Shown: one piece after another, positions 8,822-16,335 of the stretch
How positions within the stretch are numbered: the stretch's first letter is position 1
How the letters are laid out: the number at the start of each line of letters is the position of its first letter
DNA from: Bin5 sp034422415
Lineage (GTDB): Bacteria > Chloroflexota > Anaerolineae > Caldilineales > Caldilineaceae
Assembly: GCA_965202955.1 (NCBI GenBank)
Contig: OZ241871.1
Span: forward strand, 3,844,001 to 3,908,000
DNA length: 64,000 nucleotides
Reading direction: 5' to 3'
Translations under genes and position numbers: made by a program
Notes under the pieces: model-generated
What the model saw: the letters and a program-made list of their open reading frames with translations, nothing else
Databases searched by the model: none
What the model was told of the DNA's origin: nothing

Positions 8822-9913
8822 TCAAATCGGGTGCAGGCCCGAGAAGCCCAGCGCGGTCGTCTCCTCCCAGCCGCACATCAGGTTGATGCTCTGCAAGGCG
8901 CTGCCGGCCGCGCCTTTCACCAGATTGTCGATCGCGCACAGAGCGACGACGCGGTTGCTGCGCTCGTCGAACTCGAAACCGACGTCGGAAAAATTGCTGC
9001 CGCTCAGGATCTTCGGCTCCGGGTAGCGGTAAATGCCGGCCCTCTCCTTCACGATCCGCACGAACGGCTCGCCGCGATAGGTCTGACGGTAGGCGCGCCA
9101 CAGGTCGCGCTCGGTCACGCCCGGATTGACGAAGACATGCGCGGTCGCCAGGACGCCGCGCACGTTGTCGATCGCGGTCGCGCTCATGTGCGCAGGGACG
9201 CGGCTGTAGTCGTCGTCGGCGTCCGCAAGTGCCTGAAGCAGCTCGGCCGTATGACGGTGGCCGGTGGGCGCGAAGCTGCGCATCGCCCGCGCGCGCTCGG
9301 GATGGTGGGTGGCGTCGCCGGCGCGATTGCCGCCCTCGCTGCTGCCGACCTTGACTTCGCAGATCAGGTCGCGCGCCGGGTCGGCCAGCCCGGCGGCGTA
9401 CAGCGGCCAGACCGCCAGCACAGTCGCGGTGGCGTTGCAGCCCACGCCGCTGACGTAGCGGGCGCCGCGAATCTGATCGCGGTAGAGCTCCGGCAGGCCG
9501 TAGACGAAGCGGTCCAGCCATGCGGGCGCGGCGTGCTCCTTGCCGTACCACTCTGCGTAGGTCTGCGCATCGCGCAGGCGGAAATCGGCGCTGAGATCGA
9601 CGACGCGCTCCGCCAGCGAACTGAATTCGTCAATGCGGCCCATGGCGCCGCCGTGCGGCAGGCCGAGCACCAGCAGGTGGCACGGTTCGAGCTCCGCCGC
9701 GCTGACGAACTTCAGCTGCGTCCGTCCGCGCAGATTCGGGTGCGTGAAATGGACGAACGAGCCGGCGTTGCGCTCGCTCGTTACCTGCCCGATCTCGATG
9801 TGCGGATGGTCCAGCAACAGCCGCAGCAGCTCGCCGCCGGCATATCCGCTGGCGCCGAGGATCGAGACGGTTGTTGCGGGTTCGCTGCCTAGCTGCAAAT
9901 CGGATTCTGCCAT
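8822..9913 (-). CDS. lysY: LysW-gamma-L-alpha-aminoadipyl-6-phosphate reductase (ArgC family)
   Basis: 363-aa NADPH-dependent reductase of the ArgC family. In this cluster it should reduce the acyl phosphate on LysW-bound alpha-aminoadipate to the semialdehyde. The N-terminal dinucleotide motif is GASGYAGGEL. The catalytic Cys is in SGVGCNATAT near residue 155. The segment SSEGGNRAG with the following HH matches the substrate region of the family. The gene follows lysX closely: the ATG at 9913 is 6 bases past the lysX stop, and an in-frame TTG at 9919 is the alternative. A role on N-acetylglutamate or LysW-glutamate for arginine is possible, but the lysW-lysX neighbours and the lysine leader favour lysine. 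Confidence 0.9.
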   Translation of the reverse strand: MAESDLQLGSEPATTVSILGASGYAGGELLRLLLDHPHIEIGQVTSERNAGSFVHFTHPNLRGRTQLKFVSAAELEPCHLLVLGLPHGGAMGRIDEFSSLAERVVDLSADFRLRDAQTYAEWYGKEHAAPAWLDRFVYGLPELYRDQIRGARYVSGVGCNATATVLAVWPLYAAGLADPARDLICEVKVGSSEGGNRAGDATHHPERARAMRSFAPTGHRHTAELLQALADADDDYSRVPAHMSATAIDNVRGVLATAHVFVNPGVTERDLWRAYRQTYRGEPFVRIVKERAGIYRYPEPKILSGSNFSDVGFEFDERSNRVVALCAIDNLVKGAAGSALQSINLMCGWEETTALGFSGLHPI

Positions 9914-9919
9914 ACGCAA

Positions 9920-10801
9920 TTAACCGTTGGCCGCCTGCCAGCCGTCACGCGCCACGCGCAGCGAAAAGTCGGCGATGCGCCCGGGAATGTCGACGCCGGT
10001 GGGCTGCACGCTGTTACGAAACTCCATCGTGTAGTTGACCTCGTTCACCAGCAGGCCCCGCGCCGGGTCCTCGAGCACGTCGATGGCGACGCAGCCGCCG
10101 CCGACCGCCCTGGCCGCGCGTACGCACAGCTCGTTCAGCTCGGGCGTCACCGGGCAGACCGAGGCCTGGCCGCCGCGCGCGGTGTTTGTAATCCAGTGCG
10201 GGGAGTCGCGGTAGATGGCGCAGATCGTCTCGTTGCCTACGACGAAGGCGCGAATGTCTCTCATCGGCTTTTCGATGTACTCCTGGATGTAGAAGATGCT
10301 GTGGTGGTAGGTGCCCAGCACCTCCTTGTGCTCCAGCACCGTCTCCGCGGCCTCACGGTCGTTGATCTTGCTCAGCAGACGGCCCCAGGAGCCGATCGAC
10401 GGCTTCATCACCACCGGGTAGCCGAGCTCTTCGATCGCACTCAGCGCGCTCTCGGCCGTGAAGGCGACCTTGGTGCGCGGAGAGGGGACGCCGGCCGCGG
10501 TGAGCGCGCTGGTCGTCTGCAGTTTATCGCCGCAGACGTCGGCAACCTCGACCGAGTTTACGGTCGGGATTTCGCGGTCGCTGAGAATGCGCAGGCTGAC
10601 CAGGGCGCGGCCATGGTGGATACAGCGCTCGACGATGACGTCATAGTTTTCGTAGGCCGCGGCCGGCTCTTCGCCGCCGGAAATGTCGAAGACCAGCTTG
10701 CGGTCGTCGAGCAGGTCGAACTCCGCGCCCCGCTGCGTGAACGCCTCGAAAAGAAGTTTTTCCTCCGCGCGCACGCGGCTGTAGAGGATTCCCACCCGCA
10801 T
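9920..10801 (-). CDS. lysX: Alpha-aminoadipate--LysW ligase (RimK-like ATP-grasp)
   Basis: 293-aa ATP-grasp enzyme that joins the alpha-amino group of aminoadipate to the C-terminal Glu of the carrier protein LysW, protecting the amino group for the rest of the pathway. The ATP-grasp core is visible in GYPVVMKPSIGSWGRLLSKI and the Mg-binding end in VNEVNYTMEF. It begins 4 bases after lysW, with GGGGAG for its ribosome site inside the end of lysW. LysX versus ArgX preference (aminoadipate or glutamate) cannot be proven by eye; the homocitrate and homoaconitase genes in the same operon support aminoadipate. Confidence 0.93.
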   Translation of the reverse strand: MRVGILYSRVRAEEKLLFEAFTQRGAEFDLLDDRKLVFDISGGEEPAAAYENYDVIVERCIHHGRALVSLRILSDREIPTVNSVEVADVCGDKLQTTSALTAAGVPSPRTKVAFTAESALSAIEELGYPVVMKPSIGSWGRLLSKINDREAAETVLEHKEVLGTYHHSIFYIQEYIEKPMRDIRAFVVGNETICAIYRDSPHWITNTARGGQASVCPVTPELNELCVRAARAVGGGCVAIDVLEDPARGLLVNEVNYTMEFRNSVQPTGVDIPGRIADFSLRVARDGWQAANG

Positions 10802-10805
10802 AGGA

Positions 10806-10991
10806 CTACTCTCCCCAGTCTTCGTCCTCTTCCGGCGCCAGCTCGAGCGTCACCGGATCGACCTCGACAACCTCAAGGTCGGCGCCGCACTCGCCGCACT
10901 GGACGATTTCATTCTGCATCACGTCCTTGAGCACCAGTTCGCCAAAGCATTCTGGGCACTCGACCACGGTCGTTATTGTCTGCATAGTCAT
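10806..10991 (-). CDS. lysW: Amino-group carrier protein LysW
   Basis: 61-aa acidic carrier whose C-terminal Glu is linked to alpha-aminoadipate during lysine synthesis. It shows the hallmark zinc knuckle C12-P-E-C15 ... C32-G-E-C35 and the diagnostic tail EDEDWGE ending in Glu61. GGGAGA lies about 6 bases before the first ATG. It is followed by lysX and lysY in the usual order. The kinase (lysZ), aminotransferase (lysJ) and releasing peptidase (lysK) are not in the window. Confidence 0.97.
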   Translation of the reverse strand: MTMQTITTVVECPECFGELVLKDVMQNEIVQCGECGADLEVVEVDPVTLELAPEEDEDWGE

Positions 10992-11053
10992 GAAATTTCT
11001 CCCGATCTGTTTCCTGAGCGGATTTTGGCATTAGGACTCATTTCCAAATTCGT

Positions 11054-11527
11054 TTACCAACGTGCGACGACAGCGCTTGCGCCGCCGGCGTACTCTGCAA
11101 TCCGCCTGCGTGTCCCTGGCGACGTGCCGTCAGGCAAGTCGTTGAGAGCGAAACTGCCAACCTCGTCGACCTCCCATGCCTCCGTCGGTACCCTTTCAAA
11201 GTCTTCGCTGCAAAAAAGGACGATATGGTCGCTCTTCGCTTCAAAGAAGTTACTGTAAACGCCGAACAGACGCAATTCGCGCAGGAACGCGCCGGTCTCT
11301 TCTGCCGCTTCACGCTGAACGGCCTCAACCAAAGTTTCCCCCGCCTGCACGCCCCCGCCCGGCAGATACCAGCCATCCGTGTAGGTGTGTTTGACAAGGA
11401 TAACGTTGCCATCCTGCACAGCAAGGAGACGAACTCCTACGGTTAGCGGCCTGAAAGCGCGCCATCGCAGCCGCTGAATGTAGAACGGAATTCGCGCCAG
11501 CCACCTGGGCGGCATCGCTATGCCCAT
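11054..11527 (-). CDS. Nudix hydrolase
   Basis: 157-aa Nudix-fold pyrophosphohydrolase. The Nudix box is complete: GGGVQAGETLVEAV followed by QREAAEETG (G-x5-E-x7-REUxEE), giving the Mg-binding glutamates. A basic N-terminal extension of ~25 residues precedes the fold. It lies inside the lysine operon between hacB and lysW, in the same direction, with gaps of 36 and 62 bases. No lysine-related substrate is known to me, so it may be a passenger or may clear a damaged nucleotide. The start could be the ATG at 11527 or 11515; neither has a strong ribosome site. Confidence 0.88.
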   Translation of the reverse strand: MGIAMPPRWLARIPFYIQRLRWRAFRPLTVGVRLLAVQDGNVILVKHTYTDGWYLPGGGVQAGETLVEAVQREAAEETGAFLRELRLFGVYSNFFEAKSDHIVLFCSEDFERVPTEAWEVDEVGSFALNDLPDGTSPGTRRRIAEYAGGASAVVARW

Positions 11528-11563
11528 CGCTCGTTCAGCAGCAAGACCATTTCCTCGGCGATC

Positions 11564-12070
11564 TCAGGACAATTTTCTTGCGGCCGCGAGCCGCCGTTTG
11601 ACCTGCTCCACCAAGCCGCCCGCATCCAGAATCTCTTGTACAGTTGCGCTCAGCGCAGGAAATGTAAAGCTGCCGCCGGCGGATTTGATCACGCGCAGGT
11701 CCACATCGATCTCTACCGTTTCTCCTGCGCAGATCGCCTGCGCGGCTTCAGGGCAGACGATCGCCAGCAGGCCGTTGTTGATGGCGTTGCGGTAGAAGAT
11801 GCGGGAGAAGCTATCGGCGATCACCGCGCCAACGCCATTGTAAACGAGGCAGGTCGCGGCCTGCTCGCGGCTGGAGCCGCAGCCGAAATTGCGACCGCCG
11901 ACGACCAGGTCGCCCGCCCGCACATTGGCAGCGAAATCCGGATCCAGGTCCTCCAACGCATGGCCGGCGATCTCGGCGCGCCCCTTGGCCGTATAGGTGT
12001 ACTTGCCGGGGAAGAGCACGTCGGTGTTTATGTTGTCGCCGTATTTCCAGGCTCGGCCGCGAATCTCCAC
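11564..12070 (-). CDS. hacB: Homoaconitase / isopropylmalate isomerase small subunit
   Basis: 168-aa small subunit of the two-subunit aconitase branch. It closes the active site that moves the hydroxyl group of homocitrate to give homoisocitrate. The family motif GDNINTDVLFPGKY is at residues 11-24 and FGCGSSREQA lies near residue 82. It is separated from the large-subunit gene by only 9 bases. LeuD (isopropylmalate) and HacB (homocitrate) are very similar. I assign homoaconitase from the directly adjoining homocitrate synthase and LysW genes; dual use in leucine synthesis is possible. Confidence 0.88.
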   Translation of the reverse strand: MEIRGRAWKYGDNINTDVLFPGKYTYTAKGRAEIAGHALEDLDPDFAANVRAGDLVVGGRNFGCGSSREQAATCLVYNGVGAVIADSFSRIFYRNAINNGLLAIVCPEAAQAICAGETVEIDVDLRVIKSAGGSFTFPALSATVQEILDAGGLVEQVKRRLAAARKLS

Positions 12071-12079
12071 ATCTCCTCC

Positions 12080-13423
12080 TCAGCCTATGCTCCTCGGATC
12101 GGCGATTTTTCCTGCAACCGCCGACGCCGCCACTACTGCCGGGTTCGCAAGGTAGATCTCCGCCTGCTTGGTGCCCATGCGGCCGCGGAAATTTCGGTTG
12201 GCGCTCGAGATGGTGACCTCGCCGGTCGCGGGCACGCCCATGTGGTTGCCCATGCACGGGCCGCAGCCCGGCGTGCCGATCGCGGCGCCGGCCGCGACCA
12301 GCGTCTCTATATGACCCTTGCGCAGCGCCTCCTGCAGCACGATGCTCGACGCCGGGATTACGAGCAGTCGCGTTCCATCGGCGACGCGGCGGCCCCGCAC
12401 TACCTGAGCGGCGGCGGCGATGTCCTCCAACCGTCCGTTGGTGCAGGTGCCGATGAACGCCTGCTGCACGCGCACCCCTGCCACCTGCGAGAGCGGCACG
12501 GCGTTGTCGACCGTATGCGGGCAAGCGATCGTCGGCTCCAAGTCGGACGCGAGATAGCGGTGCACGTCGCTGTATGCGGCCCTCTCGTCAGGAAACAGCT
12601 GACCGTGCGCCGCGTCGAACGCCCGATCATCGGCCCCTTGTCGCTCCAGAGCGGCTTCCAGGTAGGCCAGCGTCCTGCTGTCTGGCGCGATGTAGGCCGA
12701 TTTGGCGCCGAACTCCGCCATCATGTTGGCCAGCGCCATGCGCCCGTCGATGCTCAGCGCCTCGATGCCGCTGCCGCTGAGCTCGACCGAGGCGTAGAGC
12801 CCGCCGTCGGCGCCCCAATCGCCGATGATACGCAAAGCGAAATCCTTGGCGGTGACGCCGGGCGGCAGGTCGCCTTCCAGGACGATATGGACCGATTCCG
12901 GCACGCGCAGCCACAGTTCGCCAGTCGCCCACAGCGCCGCCACTTCGCTGCGCCCGATGCCGGCACCGAACGCGCCCAGCCAGCCGAAATGGGGCGTGTG
13001 GCTGTCGGCGCCGAGGATCATCTGACCCGGCAGCACGAGCGCCTCCTCGCTGAGGACCTGGTGGCAGATGCCCCGCCCGACCTCGAAAAAGTGACGGATG
13101 CCCTGTTCCTGCACGAATTGGCGGATCTCGGCGTGGTTCTGCGCGTGGCGCGTGGTCGGCGCGGGCACGGCGTGGTCGAGGGTAATCGCCAGCTTGTGCG
13201 GAATCGTGACCCGATCCTGCCCGAACTGCCGCCAGATCTCGCGGATGGCGGCGGTGTTGTCGTGGCTCAGCACGAGGTCGGGCCGCACGTCCACCACTTC
13301 GCCAATCCCGACCGAGCCCAGGCCCGCCGCACGTGCGATCGCCTTTTGCGCGAACGTGCGCGGCGCGGCGTTTCCTCCCCCACTTGGCTGTACACCTAGC
13401 TCAGAAATAGGCTGTTGCTGCAT
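12080..13423 (-). CDS. hacA: Homoaconitase / isopropylmalate isomerase large subunit
   Basis: 447-aa [4Fe-4S] dehydratase subunit. Cluster ligands are visible: the Cys in IGTCTNGR and the pair in GTPGCGPCMGNH. The substrate motif GADSHTPHFGWLGAF is also present. With HacB it converts homocitrate through homoaconitate to homoisocitrate. The ATG at 13423 has AAAGGGA 7 bases upstream and starts 10 bases after the homocitrate synthase stop; an upstream in-frame start at 13453 would overlap that gene and is less likely. LeuC is the alternative name if the substrate is isopropylmalate; the operon context argues for lysine. Confidence 0.9.
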   Translation of the reverse strand: MQQQPISELGVQPSGGGNAAPRTFAQKAIARAAGLGSVGIGEVVDVRPDLVLSHDNTAAIREIWRQFGQDRVTIPHKLAITLDHAVPAPTTRHAQNHAEIRQFVQEQGIRHFFEVGRGICHQVLSEEALVLPGQMILGADSHTPHFGWLGAFGAGIGRSEVAALWATGELWLRVPESVHIVLEGDLPPGVTAKDFALRIIGDWGADGGLYASVELSGSGIEALSIDGRMALANMMAEFGAKSAYIAPDSRTLAYLEAALERQGADDRAFDAAHGQLFPDERAAYSDVHRYLASDLEPTIACPHTVDNAVPLSQVAGVRVQQAFIGTCTNGRLEDIAAAAQVVRGRRVADGTRLLVIPASSIVLQEALRKGHIETLVAAGAAIGTPGCGPCMGNHMGVPATGEVTISSANRNFRGRMGTKQAEIYLANPAVVAASAVAGKIADPRSIG

Positions 13424-13433
13424 AGCAATCCCT

Positions 13434-14591
13434 TTACGCGGGCGTGTTTTCAACCGTCACCGCGCGGCTGTGGTATTCGCGCAGCAGGACGTCGACATCG
13501 TCCAGGCTCAGTTTGCGCTGGTCGGCCTCGGTCTTGATATGCGCGGTCACCTCCTTCACCTGTGGGTCGGTCAGGTCCAGCTGCAGTTGCTCGGCCCGCT
13601 GCTTGACCGCGTTCCAGCCGGTTAGGCGGTGGGCGATGTGCAGATAACGGGTCAGGCCGAAGTCGGCCGGGTCCAGGATTTCGTAAGTGTCGGGATTGTT
13701 CAGGATCGCCTTGGCATGGATGCCCGCCTTGTGGGTAAAGGCGGTGTAGCCTGTGATGTAGTTGTTGAAGGGGACGTCCACGCCCACGATCTCGGCGACG
13801 TAATTCTCGACCTCGCGCAACATCGGCAGGTTGTATTTGCTGCGGATCTGCTGCGGGTCGAGCGCGTACATGCGCGCCACCAGCCCGCCGAGCGGCGTGA
13901 TGCCGTTGCGTTCGCCGATACCGAGCACGGAGGTGTCGACGTGGGTTGCGCCGGCGGCCAGCGCGCAGTAGGAGTTGGCGATGGCGCAGCCGGTGTCGTT
14001 GTGGCCATGGAACTCGATGTCGCAGGAGACGACCCCGCGCAGCGTGCGCACCAGGTCATGCACCTGCAGCGGTGTGGCGATGCCGACGGTGTCAGCGATG
14101 CCTACGCGGTTGACACCGATCTGGTCCACCTCGCGGTAGACTGTCAGCAGGTCGACCAGGTCGCTGCGGAACGAGTCCTCGCTGCTGAAGCGGACCTCCA
14201 ACCCCTGGCTCTTGATGAACTCGATCACCTGCACCGCGCTGTCGATGATCTGGCGGATCGACTTGCCGTGCGAGAACTCCCGCAAATAGCTGCTGGTGCC
14301 GAAGAGCACGTCGATCCCGTCGACGCCGGTGTCCACTGCCACGCGCGCGTCGTCCATGTGGCAGCGCGTATGAGTAAGCAGCTTGGTACGCAGCCCCAGC
14401 GCGGCGATGCGGGCGCAGTCGGCGCGGCTCTGCGGGCTGGCCGCCGGCGAGGTCAGCTCAAGGTATTCGACGCCGAACGCGTCGAGCAGGCGGGCAATCT
14501 CGTCCTTCTGTCCGCTGTCGAAGAAGGCGTTGGCAAACTGCTCGCCTTCCCGCAATGTCGACTCGATAATGGCGAAACTTTCAAGACTCAT
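13434..14591 (-). CDS. Homocitrate synthase
   Basis: 385-aa DRE-TIM metallolyase that condenses acetyl-CoA with 2-oxoglutarate, the committed step of the alpha-aminoadipate lysine pathway. The metal/catalytic N-terminal motif is ESTLREGEQF (residues 10-19). The second metal motif is FHGHND near residue 190, and GERNGITPLGG follows. First enzyme gene of the operon. The ATG at 14591 has GGGAGA 7 bases upstream and the family match begins there. A terminator hairpin lies 32 bases upstream of it and a Lys-rich leader ORF before that, so expression is probably attenuated by lysine. Isopropylmalate synthase and NifV are relatives; the context decides for lysine. Confidence 0.92.
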   Translation of the reverse strand: MSLESFAIIESTLREGEQFANAFFDSGQKDEIARLLDAFGVEYLELTSPAASPQSRADCARIAALGLRTKLLTHTRCHMDDARVAVDTGVDGIDVLFGTSSYLREFSHGKSIRQIIDSAVQVIEFIKSQGLEVRFSSEDSFRSDLVDLLTVYREVDQIGVNRVGIADTVGIATPLQVHDLVRTLRGVVSCDIEFHGHNDTGCAIANSYCALAAGATHVDTSVLGIGERNGITPLGGLVARMYALDPQQIRSKYNLPMLREVENYVAEIVGVDVPFNNYITGYTAFTHKAGIHAKAILNNPDTYEILDPADFGLTRYLHIAHRLTGWNAVKQRAEQLQLDLTDPQVKEVTAHIKTEADQRKLSLDDVDVLLREYHSRAVTVENTPA

Positions 14592-14622
14592 ACGCACGTC
14601 TCCCGGCGAACTTACAGACAAC

Positions 14623-14657
14623 AAAAAACCGGTCCATCCTGTCTGGAATGGCCGGTT
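14623..14657 (-). terminator. Attenuator terminator of the lysine operon
   Basis: In the minus-strand RNA AACCGG (14657-14652) plus CCAT (14651-14648) pair with ATGG (14637-14634) and CCGGTT (14632-14627), with one bulged base at 14633. U residues follow to 14623. The hairpin starts 42 bases after the leader stop codon and ends just before the homocitrate synthase ribosome site, so it acts ahead of the operon. Confidence 0.9.
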
Positions 14658-14707
14658 GCTACCTCAACGACGACTGAGCAGGCGCAAACAACAGACAGGC
14701 TAGTCTG
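14638..14707 (-). promoter_or_regulatory. Antiterminator and protector helices of the lysine leader
   Basis: RNA segment 2, CCTGTCTG (14699-14692), is an exact 8-base complement of segment 3, CAGACAGG (14645-14638), in the loop and arm of the terminator. Segment 1, CAGAC (14707-14703), lies in the last sense codons of the leader peptide and pairs with GTCTG of segment 2. A ribosome stalled on Lys codons 16-17 would cover segment 1, free segment 2 and block the terminator. Pairings are seen directly; folding energies were not computed. Confidence 0.8.
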
Positions 14708-14765
14708 CAATCCGCTTCTTGCTCTTTATGCAGTGTAACTGCTGTGCGGCTCTCGCGTGAACCAT
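14700..14765 (-). CDS. Lysine leader peptide (21 aa)
   Basis: ORF of 21 codons between promoter and attenuator, beginning MVHARAAQQL. Residues 13-18 read IKSKKR, so three Lys codons (14, 16, 17; all AAG) lie just before the RNA switch. AGGAAG lies 8 bases before the ATG. Its stop codon overlaps the protector arm region. Spacing between Lys codons and RNA segments fits a ribosome that senses charged tRNA-Lys and relays it to the downstream terminator. Confidence 0.85.
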   Translation of the reverse strand: MVHARAAQQLHCIKSKKRIAD

Positions 14766-14842
14766 ACGTACCGCTTCCTGGGCCGTCAATCTCTAACTTC
14801 TGCCAACGAATCTTTAGACCCGCGTCTCTCACGAATGGAGCG

Positions 14843-14871
14843 ATTATGCACGAAATGGCGGCACTTGTCAA
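14843..14871 (-). promoter_or_regulatory. Strong sigma-70-type promoter of the lysine operon
   Basis: Minus strand consensus -35 TTGACA (14871-14866), 17-bp spacer, -10 CATAAT (14848-14843). Predicted start near 14836, about 70 bases before the leader-peptide ATG. The full leader is about 245 bases. Confidence 0.87.
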
Positions 14872-15228
14872 ATCCGTTTACGCATTTTGCAGCATTCTGT
14901 CTTGCGAGACCAACTCTGCGTTGTTCCGATATCAGAACCCAAGCATTTCGGAACTTGTAGGCCGCCGCGTGTCGCCGCCGTTTCTTGACCATCGTACTGC
15001 CCCTCCACAGGCTGGGTGAACTGCTCCATTATACACCTTAGCTTGTGGTCCAGTTTTTGGGGCCAAGCTCAGTTTGCGTATACTCATCACTGAGCACCTT
15101 TCTATGCTGGAGAATTCTTGTTTGAGAACTTCTATTCTACCAGCTTGTTAAGGTGCTCATTTACTCCGAATTCAGGTTATGTATAATGGCTCCGTAACCT
15201 GTCTGCCACGGGCGATTGAGCTTCACCC
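14872..15228. other. Divergent intergenic region, lysine operon / ABC system
   Basis: About 360 bases between the lysine-operon promoter and the ABC ATPase gene, with no credible ORF. Composition is more AT-rich than the genes. On the plus strand a perfect TATAAT (15182-15187) preceded by a weak TTTACT at 16-bp spacing is a plausible promoter for the 15229 gene. Nothing else is recognised. Confidence 0.6.
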
Positions 15229-16227
15229 ATGTCAGGAGCATCAAGATCTGGGATGATTCAAGTTCAGGATCTTTCCAAGTCGTATGGAACCGTCGAGGCG
15301 CTGCGCGGCGTATCATTCGACGTCGCCAACGGTGAAATTGTCGGCCTCCTTGGTCCCAATGGGGCTGGGAAGACCACGTTGATGAAGATGCTGACGGGCT
15401 ACCTGGAACCGGACAGCGGCTATGTCAGTGTAGGGGGGATCGACGTCATCGCAGACCCCCGCCGCGTACAGTTGGAAGTCGGCTACCTGTCCGAAAACAC
15501 GCCTCTCTATCCCGAACTCACAGTGCAGGCCTACCTCAAACTGATGGCCGATCTGCGTCTTGTGCCTCCGGGCCGGCAGGCGAAGCAGATCGCGCAGTCC
15601 GCCGCCGAGACGGGTCTGACCGGCCGGCTGACGCAGCCGATTGGCGAACTCAGCAAGGGCTTCCGGCAGCGCGTCGGCTTGGCGCAGGCGATTCTGCACA
15701 GACCGCGTCTGCTTATCTTGGACGAACCCACCATCGGCCTCGATCCCACCCAGATCGTAACGATCCGCGACCTGATTCGGAGGCTTTCCGGGAGCAGTAC
15801 AGTCCTGTTCTCGACACACATTCTTTCGGAAGTCGAGACGCTGTGCGACCGCGCCATCATCCTGATAAACGGACAACTGCGGGCCGACGCACGTATCGCC
15901 GACCTTGCCGAGTCCCGCGGCGTCCTGCTGACGCTTGAAGCAAGGGTTGACGGCGGGGAAGCGGCCTTGCTTCAGCTTCCCGGCGTGGAGGCCGTCAAGG
16001 TTGAAGCCATGAATGACGGGCGCGCCCTCTATCGTATTGCCGCAAAGGACAACAAGGAGCTGGCGCCGGCGGTCTTTCGCCTGGCCAAAGAGCGGGACTG
16101 GCCCGTTCGCGAGTTGCAAAACGATATCCGCGCGCTGGAATCGGTTTTCAATGAGCTGGCCCTGGCCCCGTCCCAGGCGATGTCACCCGATGGCGCCCTT
16201 GCGGCAGGTTCCCCTAAGATCGCGTGA
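15229..16227 (+). CDS. ABC transporter ATP-binding protein (GldA-like, ABC-2 type)
   Basis: 332-aa ATPase of the ABC-2/GldA group. Walker A is GPNGAGKTT near residue 45, the signature is LSKGFRQR, and Walker B is LLILDEPTIGLD. A C-terminal ~90-residue extension of the DUF4162 kind follows. It powers the membrane subunit encoded next (108-bp gap). The ATG at 15229 has no clear ribosome site; an internal ATG at 15253, right before the first conserved strand, is an alternative. In Bacteroidetes such systems are tied to gliding; in other phyla the cargo is unknown. Confidence 0.92.
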   Translation: MSGASRSGMIQVQDLSKSYGTVEALRGVSFDVANGEIVGLLGPNGAGKTTLMKMLTGYLEPDSGYVSVGGIDVIADPRRVQLEVGYLSENTPLYPELTVQAYLKLMADLRLVPPGRQAKQIAQSAAETGLTGRLTQPIGELSKGFRQRVGLAQAILHRPRLLILDEPTIGLDPTQIVTIRDLIRRLSGSSTVLFSTHILSEVETLCDRAIILINGQLRADARIADLAESRGVLLTLEARVDGGEAALLQLPGVEAVKVEAMNDGRALYRIAAKDNKELAPAVFRLAKERDWPVRELQNDIRALESVFNELALAPSQAMSPDGALAAGSPKIA

Positions 16228-16335
16228 AGCTGCCCCCGAAGATTAAAACGGCATTCGTGAGAAAAGAAGACGCGTCTACAGTTCGCCCGCTGGGTCTCGC
16301 ACACTGAATAGAGCACTCCGCCGGAGACTTTCCAC

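Noticed and set aside
8792..9892. 366-codon plus-strand open frame
   Set aside because: Antisense shadow of lysY, with a low-complexity Ala/Val/Gly/Arg translation and no family motif.
11636..13399. 587-codon plus-strand open frame spanning hacB and hacA
   Set aside because: Both minus-strand genes have full aconitase-family motifs; the plus-strand translation is compositionally biased and has no recognisable pattern.
14766..14842. T-box riboswitch before homocitrate synthase
   Set aside because: No AGGGUGGNACCGCG-type T-box sequence or specifier stem; the leader ORF and its three-helix arrangement explain the terminator better.
15160..15187. Strong promoter for the GldA-like gene
   Set aside because: TATAAT is perfect but the -35 is poor (TTTACT, 16-bp spacing), so I list it only as possible within the intergenic note.
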